From assembly GCA_017465575.1 (NCBI GenBank), contig JAFTVX010000028.1, forward strand, positions 1 to 44,058: 44,058 nucleotides of DNA, written 5' to 3'. Source of the stretch: Alistipes sp. GTDB lineage: Bacteria > Bacteroidota > Bacteroidia > Bacteroidales > Rikenellaceae. This document shows positions 25,733 to 33,963 of this stretch, one piece after another (position 1 is the stretch's first letter; every line of letters begins with the position of its first letter). The position numbers and the translations under genes are program-made. The notes beneath the pieces were generated by a model that ran no database searches, had not been told where the DNA came from, and saw only the letters and a list, made by a program, of their open reading frames with translations.

Positions 25733-26525
25733 AGAACAATTTATAGTTATCAAATACCTCCTTCTCGTCGCCTGCCTGGTAGTCGAGCACCTTCTTGCCC
25801 TTCTCGCGAGCATATTCGAGGAGTGTGGCATCAGCATTCTCCGAGGTGGCAATAACGCCATCGGCATACTCAATAACGAAGCGATAGAGGTTTTCGTATG
25901 TGGGCTCCTCCAAAATCTTCATCGAGCTATCCATAATGCCCTCGCCCTCGAGCTTGCGTTTGAGTGTGGGGTCGAGCTGGCCCTCAAACTTATCGTCGGC
26001 AAGCGACAACACAATCTTCACATCGCGGAAGAGGGGGTCGTCATAAAATACCTTCTTCAGATACATGGGCACGATAGCCGAGAACCAACCGTGGCAGTGC
26101 ACGATGGTGGGCGTCCAACGCAACTTCTTGACCGTCTCCAACATACCGCGTGCAAAGAAGATAGCGCGGTCGTCGTTATCCTCAAACATATTGCCATTCT
26201 CGTCACGCAAGATAGCACGACGAGCAAAATAGTCGTCGTTGTCGATAAAGTAAATCTGGATGCGTGCCGAGGGAATAGATGCCACCTTGATGATTAGCTG
26301 GTGGTCGTTGTCGTTGATGATAAGGTTCATACCCGACAGGCGGATAACCTCGTGCAGCTGGTTACGACGCTCGTTGATACAGCCATAGCGGGGCATAAAG
26401 GTGCGCACCTCCGAGCCACGCTCCTGCATCTGGCGAGCCATCTCAAGGCTCAACTTCGAGAGCTCGTTCTCAGGAAGATAGGGGGCTATCTCCTGACACA
26501 CGAACAGAATTTTGTTTGTTGCCAT
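25719..26525 (-). CDS. Glycogen/starch synthase-like protein, N-terminal domain only
   Basis: 268 residues from ATG 26525. A TTG at 26546 would fall inside the promoter box. The start MATNKILFVCQEIAPYLPE is that of the GT5 starch-synthase catalytic domain, and HCHGWFSAIVPMYLK matches the HxHDW-type segment. Two things are missing: the ADP-glucose-binding KxGGL motif (replaced by PENELSKL) and the whole C-terminal GT1 domain (real enzymes exceed 450 residues). It is therefore unlikely to make glycogen. Its fixed pairing with DUF4270 in Bacteroidota suggests another role (inference). Confidence 0.8.
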   Translation of the reverse strand: MATNKILFVCQEIAPYLPENELSKLSLEMARQMQERGSEVRTFMPRYGCINERRNQLHEVIRLSGMNLIINDNDHQLIIKVASIPSARIQIYFIDNDDYFARRAILRDENGNMFEDNDDRAIFFARGMLETVKKLRWTPTIVHCHGWFSAIVPMYLKKVFYDDPLFRDVKIVLSLADDKFEGQLDPTLKRKLEGEGIMDSSMKILEEPTYENLYRFVIEYADGVIATSENADATLLEYAREKGKKVLDYQAGDEKEVFDNYKLFYDQL

Positions 26526-26543
26526 AATCGCTAATTTACTACG

Positions 26544-26551
26544 CAAATATA
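26544..26551 (-). promoter_or_regulatory. -7 promoter box of the glycogen-synthase-like/DUF4270 operon
   Basis: TATATTTG on the minus strand, 18 nt before the ATG at 26525. No TTTG lies at the right distance; the -33 region would fall at the edge of the palindromic element at 26567-26760. Confidence 0.6.
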
Positions 26552-26566
26552 GTAAAAATTTTCAAT

Positions 26567-26760
26567 AGGGATGTTCTACAAATTAGTAAAAATGTCTATT
26601 CTGTTGTCGAGAGTTAAATTTCGGTCGCTTTTGAATTTATCTTGGTATATTTCTAATTTTTATTCTGTTACAATGCCCGCATTGCGCCTTCATAAGAAAT
26701 TAGAAATATAGCTCAAAATAATCTTCAAAATCAACTCGACCTAATTTATAGAACCTCCCT
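26567..26760. repeat. 194-bp nested palindromic element (family A/B/C, copy B)
   Basis: The outer arms 26567-26586 and 26741-26760 are complementary with two differences. Inside are GTCGAG/CTCGAC (26606-26611, 26735-26740), a perfect 14-bp stem (26646-26659 with 26697-26710) and an apical CAATGC-CC-GCATTG hairpin (26671-26684). The core ATTTCGGTCGCTTTTGAA is at 26618-26635. It overlaps the queA stop codon and ends next to the promoter of the following gene. Apart from it, 26547-26758 holds only that promoter. Confidence 0.75.
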
Positions 26761-27808
26761 ACAAAATCAACATTGCATCGCCATAAGTACCGAAACGGTA
26801 ACCCTCCTCCTTGGCAATACGGTAGGCATCCATGACCATGTCGTAGCCACCAAACGCTGCAACCATCATCAACTGTGTCGAGTAGGGCAGGTGGAAGTTC
26901 GATACCATAGCATCAGCTGCGGTGAACTGGTAGGGGTGGAAGATAAACTTATTTGTCCAGCCCTCCATAGGCTTGAGCTTACCGCCAACCGTAACGGCGG
27001 TCTCCATAGCACGCATAACCGTTGTGCCGATAGCGACAACCTTGTGGCCGTTGCTCTTTGCGGTGTTGATCTCCTCGACAGCCTTCTCCGTAACGAAGAA
27101 CTGCTCCGAGTCCATCTTATGCTTCGAAAGGTCCTCAACATCGACAGTGCGGAAGTTGCCAAGACCCACATGGAGTGTGATAAACGAGCTGTCGATGCCC
27201 TTAATTTCCATGCGCTTCAAGAGGTGCTTCGAGAAGTGAAGACCTGCTGTGGGGGCTGCCACAGCACCCTCGTGCTTGGCGTAGATGGTCTGATACCACT
27301 CCTCATCCTCGGGCTCTACCTTCTCACGCACCCAGCGCGGTAGGGGTGTCTCGCCCATGGCGTAGAGCGCCTCCTTGAACTCCTCGTACGAGCCGTCGAA
27401 GAGGAAACGAAGGGTACGGCCACGCGAGGTGGTGTTGTCGATAACCTCGGCACCCATCAACTCGTCGTCGCCGAAGAAGAGCTTGTTGCCGATACGAATC
27501 TTACGGGCGGGGTCAACGAGAACATCCCAGAGGCGAAGCTCACGGTTGAGCTCGCGAAGGAGGAAAATCTCAATATCGGCACCTGTCTTCTCCTTGCAAC
27601 CCTGAAGGCGTGCGGGGAATACCTTGGTGTCGTTGAAGACAAACATGTCCTTCTCGTCGAAGTACTCGATAATATCCTTGAAGATGCGGTGCTCAATCTC
27701 ACCGGTGTCGCGGTGAAGCACCATAAGGCGGGCATCGTCACGATTTACGGTAGGATACTTGGCAATCATATCCTCCGAAAACTCATAACCATACTGCGAA
27801 AGTTTCAT
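26759..27808 (-). CDS. queA: S-adenosylmethionine:tRNA ribosyltransferase-isomerase
   Basis: 349 residues, typical length. It transfers and isomerises the ribosyl part of SAM onto preQ1-34 of tRNA, forming epoxyqueuosine. Signatures are [13 protein letters not shown] (about 55-68), [14 protein letters not shown] (about 170-185), [14 protein letters not shown] and the C-terminal FNFHLP-like [12 protein letters not shown]. It is the last gene of the yfhO-ftsX-DUF3098-uppP-truB-queA run, 50 nt after truB. Its stop codon lies inside the right arm of the palindromic element at 26567-26760, so that element would form the 3' end of the transcript. Confidence 0.96.
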   Translation of the reverse strand: MKLSQYGYEFSEDMIAKYPTVNRDDARLMVLHRDTGEIEHRIFKDIIEYFDEKDMFVFNDTKVFPARLQGCKEKTGADIEIFLLRELNRELRLWDVLVDPARKIRIGNKLFFGDDELMGAEVIDNTTSRGRTLRFLFDGSYEEFKEALYAMGETPLPRWVREKVEPEDEEWYQTIYAKHEGAVAAPTAGLHFSKHLLKRMEIKGIDSSFITLHVGLGNFRTVDVEDLSKHKMDSEQFFVTEKAVEEINTAKSNGHKVVAIGTTVMRAMETAVTVGGKLKPMEGWTNKFIFHPYQFTAADAMVSNFHLPYSTQLMMVAAFGGYDMVMDAYRIAKEEGYRFGTYGDAMLIL

Positions 27809-27858
27809 ATATTCTCAAAAAAAAGTGTGTAACAATCAAATATTATACGCAAAACTCG

Positions 27859-28572
27859 CTATTTTGTTTCACATTCCTTCAACTTTTCCATAAACTCGTC
27901 GAGCGAATGTGCATTTTCGACACAGAACTCGCCACTGCGAGTACGGCGCAACGAGCTAAGATAAGCACCGCTGTTGAGCGCTTCGCCAATCTCGAACGCA
28001 AGCGAGCGAATATAGGTGCCCTTGCTGCACTCGACACGAATCTTGATGCGTGGCAGGTCGTACTCCACAAGCTCCATAGCGTAGATGTTGATTAGTGCCT
28101 TCTTAAGCTCCACCTCAACACCCTCGCGGGCAAACTCATAGGCACGCACACCCTGCACCTTCTTTGCCGAGTAGAGGGGTGGCAGCTGCTCTCTTTCGCC
28201 CGTGAGCGAACGCAGAGCCTCCTCAACCATCTCGCGTGTGATATGCTCCGTGGGGTAGGTCTGGTCTACGGGGTGCTCCATATCGCCACTCGGCGTGGTT
28301 GCGCCCAGCTGCAATTCGGCAACATACTCCTTGCGCTCGGCCTGCAACATATCGACCTTTTTCGTGGCACGACCAATGCAGACGAGCAAGATGCCCGTAG
28401 CCAAGGGGTCGAGAGTGCCGGCGTGGCCAATCTTAATCTTGGGGTGGCCACACTTGCGCAACTGAAACTTTATCTTGCGCACAACATCTGCCGAGGTCCA
28501 CTCGTAAGGCTTGTCGATAACTGCTACATAGCCCTCGGGAAAGTCTACGCCCTGTAATGTAAAATCACTCAT
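27859..28572 (-). CDS. truB: tRNA pseudouridine(55) synthase
   Basis: 237 residues from ATG 28572. An in-frame ATG at 28608 would overlap uppP and adds residues not typical of the family. The catalytic motif is GHAGTLDPLATGIL with the nucleophile Asp near residue 50, preceded by KPYEWTSADVV. KVQGVRAYEFAREG and CSKGTYIRSLAFEIG are further family segments. It modifies U55 in the T-loop of tRNAs. It lies 10 nt after uppP in the conserved run. Confidence 0.95.
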   Translation of the reverse strand: MSDFTLQGVDFPEGYVAVIDKPYEWTSADVVRKIKFQLRKCGHPKIKIGHAGTLDPLATGILLVCIGRATKKVDMLQAERKEYVAELQLGATTPSGDMEHPVDQTYPTEHITREMVEEALRSLTGEREQLPPLYSAKKVQGVRAYEFAREGVEVELKKALINIYAMELVEYDLPRIKIRVECSKGTYIRSLAFEIGEALNSGAYLSSLRRTRSGEFCVENAHSLDEFMEKLKECETK

Positions 28573-28582
28573 AATGGGTGGT

Positions 28583-29377
28583 TTAGAAGATGTAAGAGCC
28601 GATTGCAAGAGAGCCTACAATGGCGCAATAGATAGCAAAATAGATAAGCTTGCCTCGCTTAACGATATCAATCATATAGCGACACGCCAAGCAGCCCACA
28701 ACAAAGGCCGAAACAAAGCCCGCTGCAAGGGGCACAGTGCCGATAGATGATGTGGCAAGACCGCCATCGACGATGTCCAGCAGTGTCTGACCCATAATAG
28801 GTGCCAATACCATAAGGAATGAGAAGGTGGCAACGGCAGCCTTCTTATTGCCAAGCAGGAGGCCCGTAGCGATGGTTGTGCCCGAGCGAGAGAGACCAGG
28901 CATCGAGGCTACAGCCTGCGAACAGCCGATGATAAAGGCATCACGATACGATATTGTCTCCTTCTGGCGAGGCTTGGCGTAGTAGGCAAACGAGAGCAAC
29001 ACGGCAGTGAGCAGAAGCATAGCGCCCACAACCACCATAATATAGTCCGAGCCGAGCATCTGGTCGATATAATCTTTGCACGCAAAGCCCACAATACCAA
29101 TAGGTATCATCGACAAAACGAGCTTGAAGAAGTAGCTCTTCTCGTCGTTCATACCGCGCGAGAAGATACCCTTAATGAGCCACCAAATCTCGCTCCAAAG
29201 CACGACAATCGTGCTTAGCACCGTAGCGGCGTGCAGCGTGATATCGAATGTGAGGTTTTCCTCAATCTCAACGCCAAGCAGCTCCTTGGCTAACTGCAAA
29301 TGGCCGCTACTCGACACGGGCAAAAACTCGGTCAAGCCCTGTACGGCACCCAAAATGATTGCATCTAATGTTTCCAT
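28583..29377 (-). CDS. uppP: Undecaprenyl-diphosphatase UppP (BacA)
   Basis: 264 residues of integral membrane protein with about eight hydrophobic segments. It dephosphorylates undecaprenyl diphosphate to recycle the carrier for peptidoglycan and other envelope polymers; overproduction in other bacteria gives bacitracin resistance. The family motifs are [15 protein letters not shown] (about 14-28) and the later [18 protein letters not shown]. It sits 16 nt after the DUF3098 gene in a gene order that is widespread in Bacteroidota. Confidence 0.96.
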   Translation of the reverse strand: METLDAIILGAVQGLTEFLPVSSSGHLQLAKELLGVEIEENLTFDITLHAATVLSTIVVLWSEIWWLIKGIFSRGMNDEKSYFFKLVLSMIPIGIVGFACKDYIDQMLGSDYIMVVVGAMLLLTAVLLSFAYYAKPRQKETISYRDAFIIGCSQAVASMPGLSRSGTTIATGLLLGNKKAAVATFSFLMVLAPIMGQTLLDIVDGGLATSSIGTVPLAAGFVSAFVVGCLACRYMIDIVKRGKLIYFAIYCAIVGSLAIGSYIF

Positions 29378-29393
29378 TCTATCTCTGTTTTAC

Positions 29394-29624
29394 TTATTTA
29401 TCTTCGTTGGGAAAGCGTTTCATAATGGCGAAAATCTCGATTACAAAGCCTGCAATGACCACAATGGGGGCAAGCGTGATACGGCGGAACGAGAAAATCG
29501 ACTCGTCAAACTCGGTGGCTGTATGGTCGCCACCACCCGACATCAGCACAAAGCCGAGGACAATGACGGCAAGGCCGATGGCAAGCCACATATAGTTCTT
29601 CTTCTGCAAAGGGAGTCTGCTCAT
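29394..29624 (-). CDS. DUF3098 small membrane protein
   Basis: 76 residues with two transmembrane segments (about 12-29 and 50-67) separated by a short polar stretch, and charged ends. The N-terminal MSRLPLQKKNYMWLAIGLAV and the position between ftsX and uppP are characteristic of DUF3098 in Bacteroidota. The function is not established; the location suggests a link with division or envelope synthesis. It starts 1 nt after the ftsX stop. Confidence 0.85.
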   Translation of the reverse strand: MSRLPLQKKNYMWLAIGLAVIVLGFVLMSGGGDHTATEFDESIFSFRRITLAPIVVIAGFVIEIFAIMKRFPNEDK

Positions 29625-29625
29625 A

Positions 29626-30513
29626 TTAGTAGAGGTAAATTTTGTTGGTTTTCATATTCACAAACTTGTTGACCGCAGCGGCTGTGTAGAGCAGGGTGAT
29701 GACCACGCCCACGGTAAGTGTCGAGCCGATGATAATGCCTACGGCAATATGGTCGAGCATAGCGATGCCCTGGGGTGTAAATGCCTCAACGCCATAGACC
29801 GTAAAGGCAATCAAAAGACCCGAGATAACACCTGCCCAAACGCCCTGCTTGAGTGCCGAGCCGAGCAAGGGTCGCATAATATACCACTTCGTAGCGCCCA
29901 CAAGCTTGAGGGTGTTGATAAGGTAGCGCTTCGAGTAGATAGCCAAGCGAATGGTGTTGTGAAGGAGCAAGAGCGAGATAACGAGCAATACGGCAAGGAA
30001 GATTAAGAGTCCGAGCGAGATTGTCGTAATCGTCGAGTGCATATGCTCGACAACCTCAACGGGTGGCACAGAGATATACTCAACACCCGCCGTAGGCTCG
30101 ACATCACCCACAAAGGCCTCGATATTCTCGCGTGCCGAGAGCTCAGGTTTTAGCGTTACCTCGTAGCTGTTGCGCAAGGGGTTTTCGCCCAAGAGCTCGT
30201 CAATCTCCAACTCAAACTGGCGACGGAAAGCTGCATCGTTCACCTTATCCTCCTTCGAGAGGTAGTCGACACGCGCCACCTCCTCACGCGAATTGATTTT
30301 GTCGAGCACCACCTGTTGCTCACCCGCAAAGAGCGAGTCTGCCATCTCGACCGAGACAACAACCCTCTCGCGGAGGTTGTGCGCTGCCGAGAGTGCCGAG
30401 AGCGTTACATAGCTCACGATGCCGAGCATAAACAGCACAAGCGTGATGCTCACCGTTGAGATGATGTAGGAGCGGCGTACCTTACGCGCTATTCGCTTAT
30501 CTCTTTGTTCCAT
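29626..30513 (-). CDS. ftsX: Cell division protein FtsX
   Basis: 295 residues from ATG 30513; an upstream frame extension has no supporting composition. TM1 (about 23-45) is followed by a periplasmic loop and three C-terminal TM segments typical of FtsX/MacB-type permease domains (about 170-290; FLAVLLVISLLLLHNTIRLA, then LVGATKWYIMRPLLGSAL). With the ATPase FtsE (not in the window) FtsX controls murein hydrolases at the septum through EnvC-like partners. An EnvC-like gene is at 5034-6158. The start overlaps the end of yfhO by 25 nt. Confidence 0.93.
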   Translation of the reverse strand: MEQRDKRIARKVRRSYIISTVSITLVLFMLGIVSYVTLSALSAAHNLRERVVVSVEMADSLFAGEQQVVLDKINSREEVARVDYLSKEDKVNDAAFRRQFELEIDELLGENPLRNSYEVTLKPELSARENIEAFVGDVEPTAGVEYISVPPVEVVEHMHSTITTISLGLLIFLAVLLVISLLLLHNTIRLAIYSKRYLINTLKLVGATKWYIMRPLLGSALKQGVWAGVISGLLIAFTVYGVEAFTPQGIAMLDHIAVGIIIGSTLTVGVVITLLYTAAAVNKFVNMKTNKIYLY

Positions 30514-33053
30514 ATCTTCTTGATTGCTAAAACGATAGTTATGACTAATGCAATGAGTATTGCCCACGATGCGATGCCAGTGATTGCCGAGTTAAGACCC
30601 CACGACGGAGCACGGAAGCGCCACTCTATGGTGTGCTTGCCTGCGGGAAGCTCCATACCACGAAGGATGTAGTCTACGGCGTAGTACTCAGCCTCCTTGC
30701 CATCGATAAATGCCTTCCAGCCATCAGCGAAGTAGACCTCCGAGAATACCGCAAAGCTCTCGCCTACGCCATCATAGTCGTAGCGTAGGTAGTTGGGGCG
30801 GTACTCCGTAAGCGAGATTGTGCCCTCGGCATTGTACGATGCTTCGAGGTTGCTATCCGAGGCTACAACAGCCGTTGTGCGTAGGTCGGTAGCGCCAAGT
30901 GCATCAAGCTCCTCGGCAGGGGTCTGCATCTTCGTTGTGCGCTCCACAAGCCAAGCAGCGCCGTATGGCTCCATATCGTAGAGGTGCGCAAACTCCAGCG
31001 CCTCGCCCTCGAAAATCACATATTTGGTGTTGAGTGCAGCCAACATATTGCCATTTTCCTCGCGCAAGTAGCGGTCGATAACATCCTGATAACGACCAAG
31101 TTTTGCACCGTGGTAGCCACCTACCGAACGGTGGAAATATGAGGCATTTGCCGAGTTGAAGGGGTCGCTCGTGAGGTCGAGAACGCGGAAGCCAAGCTCC
31201 TCATCTGCCATAATTGCGAGGTTGGCCTCCGAAGGCTCGATATCGGTGGGTGCGCCCTTGTGCCAGCTCTCCTCGTTGAGGTAACGACCATCGACCAACG
31301 CCATATCGGCAACGACAACGGCAGCCGAGGCAAGCACCAAGAGTATCTTCGAAACATCCTCTTTGCGCTCCTTGAAGCGGGCGTAGAGGATAACGATTGC
31401 GGTCGTTGCGCCTGCATAGAGCAGGGTGCGCCAAGCATCTGCTGTAAAGGCTGAACGGCGGGCAGCGAGTGCCGCCTCCTTGAGTTGCTCAACCCACCAG
31501 CCATTGCCCAACTCAGCGTTGATATTGGCTACGCCAAAGTCGGCAACCGCCCACATCACGGCCACCAACGCCACGATAACGCCAAAGGCTGCGGTGGCAC
31601 GAGTGGCAATCTGCTTATAGTTAAGTTCAGTGCGCCACAACTCCATAAGTGCGATAGCCGCCAAGAGAGGTACGCTCCACTCGACAACAACCAACGCCAT
31701 AGAGACGGTGCGGAAACTTGCGTAGCCTGGCAGGATATCGAACATCAGGCGGTAGAAGCCCATAAAGTTGCTGCCCCACGCCAAGAGGATGGCGAAGAGC
31801 GACACCGCGATAAGCCACCAGCGATTGCGATTTGTGGTGAGTATTAGGCCGAGAATGGCAAGCAGAAGCACCGAGGCACCAAGATAGGTAGGGCCTGCGG
31901 TGTAGGGCTGGTCGCCCCAGTAATTCGATGCATATTTCGATGCCTCGTTCCAGCGCAACTCATAGAGTGTGTAGAGGTGCTCGGCAAGGGTCTCATCGCC
32001 CGAGTTGAGCAGATATTCGACATCCTCTCTTTGTAGTTCGGGGTAGCTCTGGCGGAGCATCTCGGTAAGTTCGTCAAGCGAGTCGTTGAACATCGCCTCC
32101 TGCACACCACGGCTCTGAAGGTGGCGCGCTACATCCTCCGAGAAGTCGCCCGACCACGAACCCATATAGTTGGGCACAAGCATATTGAAGCTCTCGGCGC
32201 GACCATAACTCCAAGCGGTGTTGTAGGCAATCTTCTCCTCGCGGGCATCAGTTTTGTCTACTGCCTCGCTTGTTGCTCGGGTGGTATATTTGTGATGCTC
32301 AAGCGTATAGCGCAATGGCGAGAAGTTGGATGCTACGGCAAAGATGGCGGCAAAGAGCAACACCAACGAGCGGCGAGCCCAATCCTTGATGCGCTTATTG
32401 CGGTAGGCAAAAAACGCCTCGCTAAGCCACAATGCGGCACACGCCAAGAGGAAGTAGTAGGTGATTTGTGGGTGGTTGGCTGCCAGCTCCAACGAGCCAA
32501 AGAGGGCTGCTAACGAGCCTCCGAGCCACATATTGCGCCTTAGGGTGTGCCATACGGCAGCAACTAATGCGGGTGCATAGACCAATGCCCACATCTTGGT
32601 GATATGTCCTACGCCAACGATAAGGAAGAAGTAGGTAGATAAGCCATACGCTAAGCCCGCAACGATGCCTATCCACGGGTTGATGCCCATAAGCACTACC
32701 GAGAGCATCATCACGACCATTGCGAAGAATATCATATTCATCGGCGAGTCGATGACTTTGACCACGCTACCTACGGTCTGCTTTACGCTCTGCGTAGGAT
32801 ACTCAATGTCAATAAGATAGGCGGGCATACCCGAGAACATATTGCCTGTCCACTGGGGGTCTTCGCCTGTCGCCTCGCGCATCTGGCGAATATCCTCGGA
32901 CATACCAGCATATTGGCGGATATCGCCTTGGTCGAGCGACATTCCATCGCGCTGTGGCGCAAAGAAGATATTCGACACCAACCAAAAGGCAACAATGCCC
33001 GTAATCCACGGTGCTACAGCACCAATTATCTTATTCAAAATCTCTCGTTTCAT
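30489..33053 (-). CDS. YfhO-family integral membrane protein
   Basis: 854 residues with about a dozen transmembrane segments in the first 600 (one near 12-32, then several from 95 to 520) and a soluble beta-rich region (about 590-815) before a last TM (about 825-848). This layout fits the YfhO family, GT-C-like proteins linked in Firmicutes to glycosylation of teichoic acids. In Bacteroidota the substrate is unknown, probably a lipid-linked sugar (inference). It is the first gene of the run to queA and has a clear promoter. The first codons and start region resemble the end of the A/B/C palindromic element. Confidence 0.87.
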   Translation of the reverse strand: MKREILNKIIGAVAPWITGIVAFWLVSNIFFAPQRDGMSLDQGDIRQYAGMSEDIRQMREATGEDPQWTGNMFSGMPAYLIDIEYPTQSVKQTVGSVVKVIDSPMNMIFFAMVVMMLSVVLMGINPWIGIVAGLAYGLSTYFFLIVGVGHITKMWALVYAPALVAAVWHTLRRNMWLGGSLAALFGSLELAANHPQITYYFLLACAALWLSEAFFAYRNKRIKDWARRSLVLLFAAIFAVASNFSPLRYTLEHHKYTTRATSEAVDKTDAREEKIAYNTAWSYGRAESFNMLVPNYMGSWSGDFSEDVARHLQSRGVQEAMFNDSLDELTEMLRQSYPELQREDVEYLLNSGDETLAEHLYTLYELRWNEASKYASNYWGDQPYTAGPTYLGASVLLLAILGLILTTNRNRWWLIAVSLFAILLAWGSNFMGFYRLMFDILPGYASFRTVSMALVVVEWSVPLLAAIALMELWRTELNYKQIATRATAAFGVIVALVAVMWAVADFGVANINAELGNGWWVEQLKEAALAARRSAFTADAWRTLLYAGATTAIVILYARFKERKEDVSKILLVLASAAVVVADMALVDGRYLNEESWHKGAPTDIEPSEANLAIMADEELGFRVLDLTSDPFNSANASYFHRSVGGYHGAKLGRYQDVIDRYLREENGNMLAALNTKYVIFEGEALEFAHLYDMEPYGAAWLVERTTKMQTPAEELDALGATDLRTTAVVASDSNLEASYNAEGTISLTEYRPNYLRYDYDGVGESFAVFSEVYFADGWKAFIDGKEAEYYAVDYILRGMELPAGKHTIEWRFRAPSWGLNSAITGIASWAILIALVITIVLAIKKIWNKEISE

Positions 33054-33070
33054 TATAGAACCTACCTATA
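33054..33070. repeat. Partial end of the A/B/C palindromic element
   Basis: TATAGAACCTACCTATA matches the right-hand arm of the element at 41585-41676 (TATAGAACCTACCTTA) and, less closely, the arm at 26741-26760. It directly abuts the yfhO start codon and forms the 3' part of its leader. Confidence 0.45.
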
Positions 33071-33085
33071 AGAATATATAGCGCA

Positions 33086-33116
33086 CAAAGTTAGCAAAAA
33101 TTATTGTAAATACAAA
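33086..33116 (-). promoter_or_regulatory. Promoter of the yfhO-ftsX-uppP-truB-queA run
   Basis: On the minus strand TTTG (33113-33116), a 19-nt spacer and TAACTTTG (33086-33093) match the consensus. The ATG follows at 33053. Confidence 0.8.
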
Positions 33117-33134
33117 AATCGCACGATATAGAGA

Positions 33135-33173
33135 AATAAAATGGGTGCGCCCCAAAATTCGAGGCACACCCAT
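33135..33173 (-). terminator. Terminator of the 33200-33748 lipoprotein gene
   Basis: On the minus strand an 11-bp stem (33163-33173 with 33141-33151, one G-U pair) is followed by TTTATTTC. It lies 27 nt past the stop codon. Confidence 0.65.
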
Positions 33174-33199
33174 CTATTCTTAGAATATTCTCTATATCG

Positions 33200-33748
33200 C
33201 TACTCTGTTTGGAGTACATAAAGCTGTCTTTGAATTGATTTATCTCTGTTGTAAATAGGTTCTTTTTCAATCTTCTCGCCATTTACAACAGCCTCTGTCT
33301 TGGGACTTTTCCCATCACCCTTTCTCTTCTCACTCTTAAAATCCACAATCCATTCGTTGTTCTTGTATCGTAAGATATAGTGGTCAGGTTCACCCAAATA
33401 GGTGTATCCCCAAATTCGCCACGCTACAAGCTCGCCTTCATAGTGTGGTAATTTTTCAAACATTATAGAGTTATCGAAACGATCTCGATCATTTTGATTT
33501 TCATCATTTACTCTCTGAAAGACATCATCTTTAGGACTAAATATCTTACCATTGTACTCCAGCAACAACTCCTCTGAATTGAAGTCATCCTGAAAGCATA
33601 CATTGTTGCCATCACTATCTAAAATAGCAAAGGAGAAAAGATTATTAAACCATCCTGGATAAGGCATCTCATAGACCAATTCATCATTCTCTTTGCATGC
33701 GCTAAAACATAGACAAGTCATAATACAAACAAAAAATAACTTTCTCAT
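33200..33748 (-). CDS. AT-rich lipoprotein of unknown function
   Basis: 182 residues. The lipobox CFSAC predicts lipidation at Cys18. The mature part is charged and rich in Asn, Asp, Glu and Lys, with short beta-like segments (YILRYKNNEWIVDF). I recognise no family. Codon use is clearly more AT-rich (AAA, GAA, AAT, ATA preferred) than in its neighbours, which favour GC-ending codons, so recent acquisition is likely. It has its own promoter and terminator and stands apart from both flanking operons. Confidence 0.75.
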   Translation of the reverse strand: MRKLFFVCIMTCLCFSACKENDELVYEMPYPGWFNNLFSFAILDSDGNNVCFQDDFNSEELLLEYNGKIFSPKDDVFQRVNDENQNDRDRFDNSIMFEKLPHYEGELVAWRIWGYTYLGEPDHYILRYKNNEWIVDFKSEKRKGDGKSPKTEAVVNGEKIEKEPIYNRDKSIQRQLYVLQTE

Positions 33749-33798
33749 ATCACAAAGATTTAATTAAAAATTAATATGATTTGGTCGACAACCTACTA

Positions 33799-33830
33799 CA
33801 AAGTTAAGATATAATATGCTATTTTCCAAA
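33799..33830 (-). promoter_or_regulatory. Promoter of the AT-rich lipoprotein gene
   Basis: On the minus strand TTTG (33827-33830), a 20-nt spacer and TAACTTTG (33799-33806) match the consensus. The ATG is at 33748. Confidence 0.75.
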
Positions 33831-33912
33831 TATTGAGGCATCGTTTTGGTTGATATGGTGGCTATTGGGTGAAATATTTTGTGATTGTTGCCCACTTACA
33901 GAAAAAAATAGT

Positions 33913-33920
33913 TATATTTG
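33913..33920 (+). promoter_or_regulatory. -7 promoter box of the polyprenyl synthase gene
   Basis: TATATTTG at 33913-33920, with a partial -33 box TTG at 33889-33891 (21-nt spacer). The ATG follows at 33964. Confidence 0.65.
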
Positions 33921-33963
33921 CAAAATATAAAACTTAGAAACAGATTGAACTTATTTCGAGAAT

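Noticed and set aside
25733-25873. N-terminal extension of the DUF4270 gene
   Set aside because: It would encode an Arg/Met/Ser-rich leader inside the preceding gene and would destroy the lipoprotein signal that starts at 25732.
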